A stretch of DNA of 64,000 nt. It comes from JACCZX01 sp963791315. GTDB lineage: Bacteria; Pseudomonadota; Gammaproteobacteria; Burkholderiales; Burkholderiaceae_F. The stretch spans positions 55,239 through 119,238 of the forward strand of contig CAWBRQ010000009.1 in NCBI GenBank assembly GCA_963791315.1, given 5' to 3'. Below the pieces are notes generated by a model. The model ran no database searches and had not been told where the DNA came from. It saw only the letters and a list, made by a program, of their open reading frames with translations. The translations under genes and the position numbers were made by a program. Position 1 is the first letter of the stretch. Each line of letters begins with the position of its first letter. Positions 21,206 to 31,797 of the stretch are shown one piece after another.

Positions 21206-24074
21206 ATGAACGACACCGCACCGAGTTCCACGCCGCTCGCCAAGAGTTTCGACCCCGCCTCGATCGAGGCACGCTGGACGCCGATGTGGGAATCGCGCGG
21301 CTATTCCGCTGCAGGTACTCGATCCGTCGACAAGCCGTCGTTCTCGATCCAGCTGCCACCGCCGAATCGCGACCGGCATGCTGCACATGGGCCACGCGTT
21401 CAACCAGACGATCATGGACGCGCTGACTCGCTATCACCGCATGCTGGGCTTCAACACGCTGTGGCTGCCGGGCACCGACCACGCCGGCATCGCGACGCAG
21501 ATCGTCGTCGAACGCCAGCTCGAAGCCAAGCGGTATCGATCGGCGCGCGATGGGCCGCGAGAAGTTCGTCGAGGAAGTCTGGAAGTGGCAGCACGTATTC
21601 GGGCGACAGCGATCCTGCAGCAGATGCGACGGCTCGGCGATTCGGTCGATTGGAGCCGGACGTACTTCACGATGGACGAGAGCCTGTCGCAGGTCGTCGT
21701 CGAAACCTTCGTGCGGCTCTACGAGCAGGGACTGATCTACCGCGGCAAGCGGCTCGTCAACTGGGATCCGAAGCTGCAGACCGCGGTGGCCGATCTCGAA
21801 GTCGAGACCGAGGAAGAAGACGGCACGCATCTGGGAGATTCGCTATCCGGCCGTCGACGGCGACGAATCGATTCGTCGTCGCGACGACGCGGCCCGAAAC
21901 GATGCTGGGCGACGTCGCGGTCGCCGTTCATCCGAGCGACGAACGCTATCGCACCTGGTGGGCAAGTCAGCTGACACTGCCGCTGACGGATCGCACGATC
22001 CCGGTGATCGCCGACGACTATGTCGATACGGAGTTCGGCACCGGCGCAGTGAAGATCACGCCCGCGCACGACTTCAACGATTTCGCGCTCGGCCAGCGCC
22101 ATGAGCTCGAGCCGATCTCGATCTTCACGCTGACAGCAACGATCAATGACAACGCGCCGGCAGAAATATCGCGGAATGGATCGTTATGTGGCGCGCAAAG
22201 CCGTGCTCGCTGATTTGCGCGCAGCCGGTCTGGTGATCAGCGAGAAGCCGCACAAGATGACCGTGCCGCGCTGCGAGCGCACCGGCGAAGTCGTCGAGCC
22301 GATGCTCTCCGAGCAGTGGTACATGGCGATGAGCAAGCCGGCGCCGGCGGGAACGCTCCATCCGGGGCAGTCGATCGCGCAGGTCGCGCTCGATGTCGTC
22401 GCGCGCGGCGAGGTCAACATTTTTCCCGAGCAGTGGAAAACCGATTTACAACCAGTGGCTCGAGAACATCCAGGACTGGTGCATCTCGCGCCAACTGTGG
22501 TGGGGCCATCAGATTCCGGCGTGGTACGACGAGCGAGGCAACGTGTTCGTCGCGCGCAGCGAAGCCGAGGCGCGCGCGAAGGCTGGCGCCGAACGCGCGG
22601 CTCACGCGCGACCCCGACGTACTCGATACGTGGGTGTCATCGGCGATGCTGCCGTTTTCGACACTCGGCTGGCCGGACGTCAAGGACAAAGCCGCCTACG
22701 ACTTGTATCTGCCATCGACGGTGCTCGTCACCGGTTACGACATCATCTTCTTCTGGGTCGCGCGCATGATCATGATGACGACCCACTTCACCGGTCGCGT
22801 TCCGTTTCGCAACGTCTACATCCACGGCATGATCCGCGATGCCGAGGGCAAGAAGATGTCGAAGAGCGAAGGCAACACGCTCGACCCGCTCGACATCATC
22901 GACGGCATCGACCTCGAGTCGCTGGTCGCCAAGAACACCAGCGGACTGCGCCGGCCGGAAGACGCACCGAAGGTCGCGGCGAAGGTGCGCAAGCATTTTC
23001 CGAATGGCATTGCGCCGTACGGGGCCGACGCGCTGCGATTCACGATGGCGGCTTCGGCCACGCTCGGCCGCACTGTCAACTTCGACATCAAGCGCTGCGA
23101 AGGCTATCGAAACTTCGGCAACAAGCTGTGGAACGCGACCCGCTTCGTGCTGATGAACACCGAAGGCCACGATTGCGGAATCGATGAAAGCCTTCCGGTG
23201 AACTTGTCCTTCGTCGATCGCTGGATCATCGGCGAGCTGCAGCGTACCGAAGCCGAGGTGGCGAAAGGTTTTGCCGACTACCGATTCGATAACGTTGCCA
23301 ACGCGATCTATTCGCTTTGTGTGGAATGAATACTGCGATTGGTACGTCGAGCTCGCCAAGGTGCAGCTCGCTGCCGGCGACCAAGGCAACGATGCGCAGC
23401 AGCGCGGCACGCGCCGAACGCTGGTACGTGTGCTCGAAGCCGCATTGCGTCTCGCGCATCCGATCATTCCTTTCGTCACGGAGGAGCTGTGGCAAAAGGT
23501 TTCGTTGCTCGCAGGCAAGCGAACGGCCGACGCAGCAGACGTCGATCATGATCCAGCCGTATCCGAAGAGCCAGCCGGAGAAGATCGATGCGCAGTCCGA
23601 CGCCGCGATCGAGCTTGTTGAAACGCATTGTCGATTCGCTGCGAAACCTGCGCAGCGAGATGAACCTGTCGCCTGCGCAGAGAGTGCCGTTGGTCGCGTC
23701 CGGAGATGCGACAACTCTGGCGTCGTTCTCGCCGTATGTCCAGGCCTTGGCGCGCTTGTCTGACGTCGAAGATCGTCTCCGATGTAAATGCCGCAGCCAA
23801 CGGCCAAGCCGCGCCGATCAAGGTCGTCGACGACTACCGCCTGCTGTTGAAAATCGAGGTCGACGTCGATGCCGAGCGCGACCGGCTCGACAAGGAAATC
23901 GCCGCGGCTAGAAAACGAAATTCGCAAAGCTCGAAGGCAAGCTCGGCAACGCCGGCTTCGTCGAGCGCGCTCCGCCGGCCGTCGTCGCGCAGGAAAAGGA
24001 GCGATTGACCGGCTTCGGTGCGAACCTTGCAGAAGGTCAGAGAGCAGCGGAAGCGCTGCCGCGCGATTCTGTGA
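21206..24074 (+). CDS. valS: Valyl-tRNA synthetase, many frameshifts
   Basis: Class I aminoacyl-tRNA synthetase that charges tRNA-Val. The start is ATG 21206 (MNDTAPSSTPLAKSFDP). The signature HMGH is at about 21384-21395 and KMSKS at about 22853-22867. Other landmarks are TLWLPGTDHAGIATQIVVER, the editing-domain pieces FVVATTRPETMLGDVAVAVH and TEFGTGAVKITPAHDFNDF, and the C-terminal coiled coil (DRLDKEIAAARK). The best-fitting end is a TGA at 24072-24074. I count at least ten indels over 2.9 kb, about one per 250 bases, and no lost domain. Because valS is essential and single copy in most bacteria, these are sequencing errors rather than decay. Confidence 0.9.
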
Positions 24075-24086
24075 GAAGCTGCACGT

Positions 24087-24785
24087 CTATGCGGCCATCG
24101 CCGTGCGCCGCTCGGCGCGCGTCGATGCAAACGCACTACGCCCAAGCCAGCGCCACAGTTGCTTTGCATCGCGCGCCGGTCCGATGACCCTCAACTCGCG
24201 GCTGCCCAGGACCTCTGAAGGCTCGCGCTCCCCGCTCCACACGTCGGTCAGTGCCAGCACGCTCGATTCGACGATCAACGTCACCTCATGCCCGGGATCA
24301 TCACGGCACAGGTCCGCGCTGCCATGTTCGACGACCAGCCACCACACACGCTCGCGTGGCCGGGCATCTGAAAAGCTGAACTGAATCACGACCCGGCGCT
24401 CGCGCGGGAACTCGTCGAGCTTCGCGAAACGTCGCACATCCCACATCAGGAAACCGGCATCGAGCTGACCGGGCTGCAACCGGCTGCCGATCCACCGCGC
24501 GCCCCAATGGCCCAACGCCATCACGATCGGCCGCAATTCCTCACCGGCCGCAGTCAGCCGGTATTCATTGGCGCTGCCGCTGCGAACACGTTCGACAACA
24601 CCGATCTCTTCAAGCTTGCGTAGCCGTTGTCCAAGCAACGTTGCGGACATGCGTGGAACGCCGCGGCGAATATCGTTGAAGCGCGTGCTGCCACACAGCA
24701 ATTCCCGCACGACCAGAGGCGTCCAGCGTTCGCCGAATACCTCGGCACCGCGCGCGACGGTGCAGAACTGTCCGTAGTTGATCAT
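24087..24785 (-). CDS. HxlR-family transcriptional regulator with C-terminal SCP2-like domain
   Basis: Winged-helix regulator. The HxlR region reads MINYGQFCTVARGAEVFGER, WTPLVVRELLCGSTRFNDI, RRGVPRMSATLLGQRLRKL and ANEYRLTAAGEELRPIV. The C-terminal 110 residues match the sterol-carrier-like extension seen in a subset of HxlR proteins. I prefer the ATG at 24783-24785, where the family begins; the frame is open to 24821. It is divergent from the methyltransferase at 24893, with about 107 bases between, so it may control that gene. The effector is unknown. Confidence 0.85.
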   Translation of the reverse strand: MINYGQFCTVARGAEVFGERWTPLVVRELLCGSTRFNDIRRGVPRMSATLLGQRLRKLEEIGVVERVRSGSANEYRLTAAGEELRPIVMALGHWGARWIGSRLQPGQLDAGFLMWDVRRFAKLDEFPRERRVVIQFSFSDARPRERVWWLVVEHGSADLCRDDPGHEVTLIVESSVLALTDVWSGEREPSEVLGSRELRVIGPARDAKQLWRWLGRSAFASTRAERRTAMAA

Positions 24786-24892
24786 GCGATGAAGCCTAGA
24801 GCCGCCACCATGGCGCGACAAGTCCAGATTATTGACTAGACACCGCAGCGCACAGGATCGACGCTTCGTTCCTCACTTCTGAGGAGGCTCAT

Positions 24893-25757
24893 ATGGACGA
24901 CCGACCCGTTTTCGATGCGGCAAAATTCAAGACCACGACGCGTGCGCAATGGCAGGCCGCGGCCGATGCATGGCGCCAATGGGGACCGTTCTTGGGTGAA
25001 TGGCTTGGCGCTGCCACCGAGCAAATGTTCGACCTTGCACATATCAAGCAAGGCGGTCGCGTACTCGATATTGCAGCCGGTGCCGGCGAACAGTCGATCG
25101 CTGCGGCACGACGGGTCGGTGCCGAGCGGCCACGTGCTGGCAACCGACATCGCGCCGGCGTTGCTGGATCACGCCCGCGCCGATGCGCGCGCAGCCGGCC
25201 TGTCCAACGTCGAGACACGCGAGCTCGACGGCGAAGCCCTGAGCGAGTTACCAGCCGCCAGCTTCGACGCCGCAATCTCGCGCGTAGGACTGATTTACTT
25301 TCCGGACCAGCAGCGCGCATTGGCCGGCATCCGGCATGCGCTGAAGCCAGGCGGCCGTTTCGCAGCGATTGTCTATTCGACGCCCGACAAAAATCAGTTC
25401 TTCTCGATTCCCGTCGGCATCATTCGTCGGCGTGCCAAGCTTCCACCGCCGCAGCCGGGCCAACCAGGCCCGTTTTCACTCGGCGGCGACGGCGTGTTGG
25501 CGGCGGCGTACGAGCGCGCCGGCCTGCACGACATCGAAGTGCGCAAGGTCGACTCTCCCGTGCGGCTGCCGAGCGCAGCTGAATGCGTGCGCTTCGAGCG
25601 CGAATCGTTTGGCGCTCTGCATCAGATGATGAGCACGCTGAGCGAAGCCGAGCGCGCCGAAACCTGGGACGAGATCGAACGTGAGTTGCGTCAGTTCGAA
25701 ACCAAGAGCGGGTTCGTCGGTCCGTGCGAAATGATTGTGGGTGCCGGCACGGCGTAG
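24893..25757 (+). CDS. Class I SAM-dependent methyltransferase, one frameshift
   Basis: About 285 residues. The start ATG follows a strong GAGGAGG ribosome-binding site at 24881-24887. The SAM-binding motif I is VLDIAAGAGEQSI, followed after the shift near 25120 by GHVLATDIAPALLDHARADA (acidic end of strand 2), then DAAISRVGLIYFPDQQRAL and ALKPGGRFAAIVYS. This is the pattern of ubiquinone/menaquinone-type (UbiE-like) methyltransferases, but the substrate cannot be inferred. The divergent HxlR regulator is its likely controller. Confidence 0.85.
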
Positions 25758-25794
25758 GCACCGCGAAGGGAACGCCGATCGCCCACGGGTGCGT

Positions 25795-26361
25795 CTAGTT
25801 CTTTGCCGGGGGCGCATCGGGCGCGGTCGGTGGCACCGCGGTTGGTGGTGCAGTTGGCGCCGACGGCGCCGACTGCGTCGAAGGAGATGTAGCCGGCGGG
25901 CTTGGAGGAGTCGCAGGCCGGTTCGGCACGACGACTCCCGGCGCCAGCGGAATCTCTTCAACCTGCAGAACGGTGGTGACGAAGTGCCTTGTCTCGCCAA
26001 AACAGCTGGTCGGCAGCCCAACCTTTTCTTCGTAGTGCAACGTGACGCGTTTGCCCATTACCTTATTGATGCTTTCGGCCACCGCGTCGTCGCGTACCGT
26101 GAATAGAAATTTTTCGGGAATCGCGCCCGGCATCGACACCATCGCCATTTCGCCTTCCCATGTCTTGCACAGCCATCCCTTACGACTGAGCTTCTGGACC
26201 CACCCGGCGCGCTCGCCGGTCGAGTAATTCCAGTTCAGTACGACCGCGAAGTAACCGACGATCAGCAAGATCGGCACCAACAGCAGCCAGAACATCATTT
26301 TCAGCGCCGAAGTGCGGCGGCGCGGCGCAACCGTCGTGAGGGGTGGAGTCGGCGTGCTCAT
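25795..26361 (-). CDS. Conserved membrane-anchored hypothetical protein
   Basis: 188 residues. One N-terminal membrane helix (MMFWLLLVPILLIVGYFAVV, residues about 22-41) is followed by a globular part with LNWNYSTGERAGWVQKLSRK and VSMPGAIPEKFLFTVRDDAV, and ends in a proline/alanine/threonine-rich tail from about residue 150. Similar proteins of unknown function are, from memory, common in Burkholderiales. Its ATG overlaps the stop of the upstream TusA gene by four bases, so the two are probably translated together. Confidence 0.8.
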   Translation of the reverse strand: MSTPTPPLTTVAPRRRTSALKMMFWLLLVPILLIVGYFAVVLNWNYSTGERAGWVQKLSRKGWLCKTWEGEMAMVSMPGAIPEKFLFTVRDDAVAESINKVMGKRVTLHYEEKVGLPTSCFGETRHFVTTVLQVEEIPLAPGVVVPNRPATPPSPPATSPSTQSAPSAPTAPPTAVPPTAPDAPPAKN

Positions 26362-26597
26362 CTGCGCTTCAGGAAGTGAATGAATTCCTTATTGACCGCT
26401 TGCTGCACGAGCAGCTCGTTACCAGTCTGCTTGCAGAATGCCTGAAAGTCACGCATCGAACCGGGATCGGTCGCAACGATCTTCAAAACCTGGCCCGTGG
26501 TCATGTCTGATAACGCTTTCTTGGCGCGCAATATTGGCAACGGGCAGTTAAGCCCGCGCGTGTCGATCTCTTTGTCGGCGGTGATGGGTTGCAGCAC
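26358..26597 (-). CDS. TusA-family sulfurtransferase
   Basis: 79-residue sulfur-carrier protein of the TusA/SirA/YeeD family, which relays persulfide sulfur for tRNA thiolation or other sulfur metabolism. The motif DTRGLNCPLPILRAKKAL contains the CPxP persulfide Cys. The start is a GTG at 26595-26597. It sits just upstream of a membrane-anchored protein (4-base overlap) rather than with other sulfur-relay genes, so the pathway is open. Confidence 0.9.
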   Translation of the reverse strand: MLQPITADKEIDTRGLNCPLPILRAKKALSDMTTGQVLKIVATDPGSMRDFQAFCKQTGNELLVQQAVNKEFIHFLKRR

Positions 26598-26635
26598 TGG
26601 GATTGGCGGGTAAGTCGCCCGATTCTACGATGCCG

Positions 26636-27496
26636 TCATTTGCGAAGGGCCGCGATCGCTGGCGGCAGCGGACGCCTCGGGCCGTCGATCGGCGCCCCGT
26701 TTTGGGCAGCCCACTGCTTGATCGCCGCGATTCGGTTTTCGGTCAACGGATGCGTGCGCAAGAACTCGATCGCCGCTGCTTTCGGTTCGCGCTGCTCGTT
26801 TGGTAGACGCGCCAATATGTCGAACAGGTCGATCGCGCCGCCGATGTGCCCATACTCGGCCTGCAGCGCGCGCAACCCAGCCTCGTCGGCTTGGCGCTCC
26901 TGGTCGCGATTGAACGACAGCAGCGTTGCCACGCTGGCTTGGCTCAGTACGCCGGCCGCGGCATTACGGCCCAGCTCAGCCGACACGACCGACAAGAGCA
27001 CGCCGACTGCCACGCCACGGCCAAGTGCAGCCGACGCGTGGCGATACTTGAGGTGCGCGAGCTCATGCGCCATCACCATCGCAAGTGCATTCTCGTTGTC
27101 CATCTTGGTCAGCAGTCCGCGAAAGAACACCGCCTGGCCGCCGATCGTCGCGAAGGCATTGACCGTTCGATCGTCGCGATAGCCGATGCGTACCACCATG
27201 CCGTCGGGCATGCCGAGCCGCGCTGCGAGCCGATCAGCCAACTGCTGCAATTCCGCTTGCACTTGACGACCCGCTTCGTTGTCGGGCGCGGTAGCGAATG
27301 GCGGTAACGTCGCGGCGAGCTTCGCTTCGTAGCGATACGGTATGCGGGGAGCAATCCACTGTGCCGCCAGCGACGCGACGATCACCAGGCCGACGATGAC
27401 GCCGAGGCTGCCCGCCAGCAGCCATCCAAGCTCGATTAGCGGATTCTCAGATGAAGAATTGATGCCCTCGGCGGGCGCGCGGTTTTCGAATTTCAC
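26636..27496 (-). CDS. M48-family zinc metalloprotease, membrane anchored
   Basis: 286 residues. One N-terminal membrane helix (residues about 24-50, LLAGSLGVIVGLVIVASLAA) is followed by a peptidase domain with the zinc motif HELAH at residues 144-148 and the third ligand Glu200 in ERQADE. This is a single-helix HtpX/Oma1/BepA-like arrangement, with the active domain probably in the periplasm, suggesting a role in envelope protein quality control. Its neighbours (two YbjQ-like proteins and a lipoprotein) fit an envelope-stress group on the minus strand. No frameshift is seen. Confidence 0.9.
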   Translation of the reverse strand: MKFENRAPAEGINSSSENPLIELGWLLAGSLGVIVGLVIVASLAAQWIAPRIPYRYEAKLAATLPPFATAPDNEAGRQVQAELQQLADRLAARLGMPDGMVVRIGYRDDRTVNAFATIGGQAVFFRGLLTKMDNENALAMVMAHELAHLKYRHASAALGRGVAVGVLLSVVSAELGRNAAAGVLSQASVATLLSFNRDQERQADEAGLRALQAEYGHIGGAIDLFDILARLPNEQREPKAAAIEFLRTHPLTENRIAAIKQWAAQNGAPIDGPRRPLPPAIAALRK

Positions 27497-27505
27497 GCGT
27501 GCGAA

Positions 27506-27997
27506 CTAAGCCGGCACGGCGGATCGAGCTCCGAACGCAATCGCAGCATTGCGCTCAGGAATCAGCGCTGTGCCGAAAGCGAACACTTCGATTGATGCCG
27601 CCCAGCCGGTCGTTATCGTTGTCGTTTCGAAGCGCACGCAGATGACCAGCTTTGCGCCCTGTCGTCGCGCATCGTGCTTCAACCGCAGCAAGGCTTCGCG
27701 CCGCGCGCGCTCCATCAGCGTTTCATAGGTGCGCAGGTTGCCTCCGAACAGGTTGCGCAGGCCTGCGACGAACGTCTTGAAATAGTCGGAGCTGATCACG
27801 ACCGTGCCATGGACCAGAAATGCGCGCTGCGGAGTGACGCGATCCGGTGGAAAGCGCACCGTAAATGCGAGCACGTCCGCGTACTCGCGCTCGCGCTTTC
27901 GAATCGAGGCGTAGTGGCGCCGTTCGACGATCGAGCCGGCAAAGAAGCCGACGATCAGCATGACGATGAATAGGCCAAACTCGATCAGATCCGCCAC
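27506..27997 (-). CDS. YbjQ/UPF0145-like protein with N-terminal membrane helix
   Basis: 163 residues. It begins with a membrane helix (IEFGLFIVMLIVGFFAGSIV) and continues into a YbjQ-type domain: VHGTVVISSDYFKTFVAGLR, NLFGGNLRTYETLMERARRE, ALLRLKHDARRQGAKLVICV. YbjQ proteins form beta-barrel-like pentamers of unknown role, sometimes called heavy-metal-binding. It lies three bases upstream-to-downstream from a second, unanchored YbjQ gene, so the pair is likely an operon and possibly a hetero-oligomer. Confidence 0.82.
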   Translation of the reverse strand: MADLIEFGLFIVMLIVGFFAGSIVERRHYASIRKREREYADVLAFTVRFPPDRVTPQRAFLVHGTVVISSDYFKTFVAGLRNLFGGNLRTYETLMERARREALLRLKHDARRQGAKLVICVRFETTTITTGWAASIEVFAFGTALIPERNAAIAFGARSAVPA

Positions 27998-28000
27998 GGA

Positions 28001-28321
28001 TCAACTCCCGTCAAGCTGGACCGCGCTTCCATACGCGAGTATCTCCGCCGCACCGGCGGCGATTGACGTCGTCGCGAAACGCACGTTCAGGATTGCGTTG
28101 GCGCCCATCGATTGGGCCTCGGCGATCATGCGCTCAACCGCTTCCTGCCGCGCTTCCTGCATCAGTTCGGTATAGCCCTTCAACTCGCCGCCGACGATGT
28201 TCTTCAGTCCGGCGAAGATGTCCTTGCCGACATGTTTCGCACGCACGGTGCTGCCTTGCACGATGCCGTAGTGCGACACGATTCGACGGCCCGGTACGAG
28301 TTCGAGGTTGCTGACAAGCAT
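28001..28321 (-). CDS. YbjQ/UPF0145 family protein
   Basis: 106 residues, full length for the family: VPGRRIVSHYGIVQGSTVRA, then NIVGGELKGYTELMQEARQE, AVERMIAEAQSMGANAILNV and a C-terminal AAGAAEILAYGSAV. It is the soluble counterpart of the anchored copy that follows it. Both lie downstream of a small lipoprotein gene and upstream of the M48 protease on the minus strand. Confidence 0.88.
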   Translation of the reverse strand: MLVSNLELVPGRRIVSHYGIVQGSTVRAKHVGKDIFAGLKNIVGGELKGYTELMQEARQEAVERMIAEAQSMGANAILNVRFATTSIAAGAAEILAYGSAVQLDGS

Positions 28322-28350
28322 CGGATCTCCTATTTAGTGCAGGCTGCGAA

Positions 28351-28548
28351 TCACCGGGGCGTGACCGCGCCACCGATTACTTTGGCAGTCCCGACGACCA
28401 CATCGGTCGTGACGCCCACCGCGGTGCTTGCAACCGATACGGTCGCCGATCCGACCGCGACGGCGGCGGAACCGACCGCAGTACCGACGGCCACAACCGC
28501 ACAGCCGGAAAGTGCAATCACAAGCGACAGCAACAAAAGTATTCGCAT
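28351..28548 (-). CDS. Small glycine/alanine/valine-rich lipoprotein
   Basis: 65 residues. The signal peptide MRILLLLSLVIALSGC ends in a clear lipobox with Cys16. The mature part is a low-complexity, valine/alanine/glycine-rich stretch (VAVGTAVGSAAVAVGSATVS), a pattern seen in small bacterial lipoproteins of unknown function. It is the first gene of the probable operon with the two YbjQ-like genes. Confidence 0.7.
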   Translation of the reverse strand: MRILLLLSLVIALSGCAVVAVGTAVGSAAVAVGSATVSVASTAVGVTTDVVVGTAKVIGGAVTPR

Positions 28549-28574
28549 TGAGGTCCCGTTTCTCGATATCGAAG

Positions 28575-29111
28575 CTAGCGCGGTATCTGCGGCGGATTCG
28601 GATGAAAGCGTGCCATCGCATGCGTATCGACGTACATGCCGTCGCGTAGCGCGTGCGCGCGATGCGTGCCTTCCAGTTCGAACCCGAATCGCCGATACAG
28701 CGCGATGGCACGTTCATTATCCGTGTAGACATTGAGCTCGATGCGTAGATATCCTGCCCAATTGTCCGACCAGTCGAGCAGGCGCCGCATCAGCTCCGAA
28801 CCCACACCTTGCTTTTGCCTTTCCAGGGCGACACAGATACCAAGGCCTGCGACATGCCGGCGGCGCATCCTTGGACCGACGCCGTGAATCCCGCCACTTG
28901 CGATGACGTCTCCGTTATCAATTGCAAGCAAGTGGAGGCCGTCGTTCTGCTCGGCCTGTTGCTCGAGATGCTTGCGCCATCCTTCGACACTCGGATACGG
29001 CGTCTGCAGCAAACCGGCAAAAACCTGCGGGTCGCTCATCAAGCGTGTTAATGCCGCCGCGTCATCCGGCGATGCGCGTCGATACTCGATTACAGCCGCT
29101 GCTGCGCCCAT
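28575..29111 (-). CDS. GNAT-family N-acetyltransferase
   Basis: 178 residues with a GNAT fold: EYRRASPDDAAALTRLMSDP at the start, GLGICVALERQKQGVGSELM as the acetyl-CoA pyrophosphate loop (Q/RxxGxG/A variant), and LNVYTDNERAIALYRRFGFE as the late helix and strand. The latter is typical of RimJ/RimL- or PhnO-like enzymes. Its start overlaps the end of alaS by 22 bases, implying co-transcription. The substrate is unknown. Confidence 0.85.
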   Translation of the reverse strand: MGAAAAVIEYRRASPDDAAALTRLMSDPQVFAGLLQTPYPSVEGWRKHLEQQAEQNDGLHLLAIDNGDVIASGGIHGVGPRMRRRHVAGLGICVALERQKQGVGSELMRRLLDWSDNWAGYLRIELNVYTDNERAIALYRRFGFELEGTHRAHALRDGMYVDTHAMARFHPNPPQIPR

Positions 29112-31733
29112 GACTGCACGCTGGCGAGTGCGCTCATCAGTTTGCTCGGGTCGCTGCCGCCGGCCATTGCCATATCGGCGCGCCCACCGCCCTTGCCGCC
29201 CACCTGCTGCGCCACGAAGTTGACGAGGTCGCCTGCCTTGACCTTGGACGTCGTGTCCGCGGTCACGCCTGCGGCGAGCTGGACTCGATCCCCTTCGACC
29301 GCACCCAAAACGATCACCGCGCTTTTCAATTTGGCCTTCAACTGATCCATCGTCTCGCGCAGCGACTTCGCGTCGCCGCCTTCGAGCGACGCCGCCAGCA
29401 CCTTGACCCCATTTACATCGATCGCCTGCGACGCAAGATCGTCACCCTTGGAAGCCGCGAGCTTGCTTTTCAGGCGCGTCAGCTCGCGCTCGAGCGACTT
29501 CACGTTGTCCTGAATCTGCGTAATCTTTTGCGTAACTTCCGATGCCGGTGCTTTCAGCAAGAACGCCGCGTGTTGCAGATCGCGGTCAAGCGCCTGCACG
29601 TAATCGACTGCGCCGCGGCCGGTGACTGCCTCGACGCGGCGCACGCCCGCGGCCACTCCACTCTCTGAGACGATCTTGAAAAAACCAATGTCACCCGTGC
29701 GCGCGACGTGCGTGCCGCCGCACAGCTCGGTCGAGTGATCGCCCATTTGCAGCACGCGCACCTCGTCGCCGTACTTGTCGCCAAAAAATGCCAGTGCGCC
29801 CGCCTTGATCGCGTCGTCGTACTTCATTACGTTGGCCGATACCGGCGCGTTCGAGCGAATCGCCGTGTTGACGATGTCCTCGACCTTGCGTATCTCTTCG
29901 GGCGTCATTGCCTTGTCGTGCGAAAAATCGAACCGCGTGCGCTCGGCGTCGACCAGCGAGCCTCGCTGCTGCACGTGCTTGCCCAGCACGCCGCGTAGCG
30001 CAGCGTGCATCAGATGCGTGGCCGAATGATTGTTGCGCGTGCGCTCGCGCGCGAGCGAATCGACTTTCGCCTGCACGATGTCGCCAACGCTGAGCGTTCC
30101 GGACTCGATTGTCCCGTGATGGCCAAATACATCGGCCTGAATCTTTTGCGTATCGGCGACCGAAAATCGAACGACATGCCGATCGTTGATCGACTCGAGC
30201 ACGCCTTTGTCGCCGACCTGTCCGCCGGACTCCGAATAAAACGGGGTGGTGTTCAGCACGACGATGCCGTCGGCGCCCGTTTTCAGCTGTTGCACCGGCG
30301 CGCCGTCCTGATAGAGAGCGATCACCTTTGCATCCTCCACCAGCGATGAGTAACCGGTGAATCGCGTCTTGTCACCCGAGTATTCGAAGCCGCTCGCCAG
30401 CTTGAAGCGCGCGGCCGCACGCGCCTGCCCGCGCTGCCGCTCCATCGCCTCGCCGAAACCCGCGTGATCGATCGCCACACCGCGTTCGCGGCAAATATCA
30501 CCGGTGAGATCGACCGGAAATCCATAGGTGTCATACAGCAGAAACACCGTTTCGCCGTCGAGCATCGGCGCATCACCGGACTTCATCTGTCCAAGCGAGG
30601 CGTCGAGAATTCTCATGCCGTTGGCCAGCGTCTCGCCGAAGCGCTCCTCTTCCTGCTTCAACACTGATTCGATGCGCGATTGCTGCTCGATCAGTTCCGG
30701 ATACGCGGCGCCCATTTCGGTGGTCACGTCTTTGACGATTCTGAAAAAGAACGGCTCGGACTGTCCCAGCTTGTAACCGTGACGCAACGCTCGACGAATG
30801 ATTCGCCGCAGCACGTAGCCGCGCCCTTCGTTACCCGGGATGACGCCATCGGCGATCAGAAACGAACAGGCACGTATGTGATCGGCAATCACCTTCAGCG
30901 AGTTATTGCTCAAATCCTTGGTACGCGTCTCGCGCGCCGCGGCTTTGATCAGGTTCTGAAACAGATCGATGTCGTAGTTCGAATGAACATGCTGCAGGAC
31001 TGCTGCCAGCCGCTCTAGACCCATGCCGGTATCGACGCACGGTCGCGGCAGCGGCGTCAAAGTGCCCGCTGCATCGCGATCGAACTGCATGAACACCAGG
31101 TTCCAGATTTCGATGTAGCGATCACCCTCCGCGTCGGGCGAGCCGGGAGGACCACCCTCGACTTCAGGGCCATGGTCGTAAAAGATTTCGCTGCACGGCC
31201 CGCACGGCCCGGTGTCGGCCATCTGCCAGAAGTTGTCCGATACATACTTGGGCTGACCAGGCTTGTCGCCGATGCGCACGCAACGTTCCGGCGGCACGCC
31301 GATCTCCTTTGTCCAGATGTCGTACGCCTCGTCGTCGTCGATGTAGACCGTGGCCCACAGCTTTTCCTTCGGCAGCTTGTAGCACCTCGGTCAACAGCTG
31401 CCACGCAAAGCGAATCGCCTCGCGCTTGAAGTAATCGCCAAAGCTGAAGTTGCCCAGCATCTCGAAGAACGTGTGATGCCGCGCCGTGTAGCCGACGTTT
31501 TCCAGGTCGTTGTGCTTACCGCCCGCGCGCAACGACTTTTGCGAGGTGGTGGCGCGCGTATAGGGCCGCTTTTCACGCCCGGTGAACACGTCCTTGAACT
31601 GGACCATGCCCGAATTGACGAAGAGCAAGGTCGGATCGTCCGATGCCGTGAGCAGGCTCGACGCGCGCACGATCGTGTGCCCGTTCGACTCAAAGTACCG
31701 CAGGAACTTTTCGCGGATATCTGCGCTTTTCAT
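29090..31733 (-). CDS. alaS: Alanyl-tRNA synthetase, one frameshift
   Basis: Class II synthetase that charges tRNA-Ala. The start ATG at 31731-31733 gives MKSADIREKFLRYFESNGHT. The class II core is seen in VNSGMVQFKDVFTGREKRPY and RHHTFFEMLGNFSFGDYFKR; the editing domain has the HSATHLMHAAL zinc motif and CGGTHVARTGDIGFFKI; a coiled coil and the DHHA1 C-terminal domain follow. One extra base near 31386 splits it (TEVL in one frame, YKLPKEKLWATVYIDDDEAY in the other). The total of about 880 residues is normal. Confidence 0.95.
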
Positions 31734-31797
31734 GAATGCAGGCGCACTGCGCGCCTCGACTGATCAAGCGCCGGATGATACTGGCGAGCCTAAGTGC

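Noticed and set aside
16146..24074. Reading the lptG-valS region as a block of pseudogenes
   Set aside because: The genes are essential, full length and domain-complete; indel density drops sharply outside the patch, so base-call error is the better explanation.
24881..24887. Hairpin in CCTCACTTCTGAGGAGG before the methyltransferase as a riboswitch
   Set aside because: It is only a short stem over the ribosome-binding site with no aptamer-like structure.
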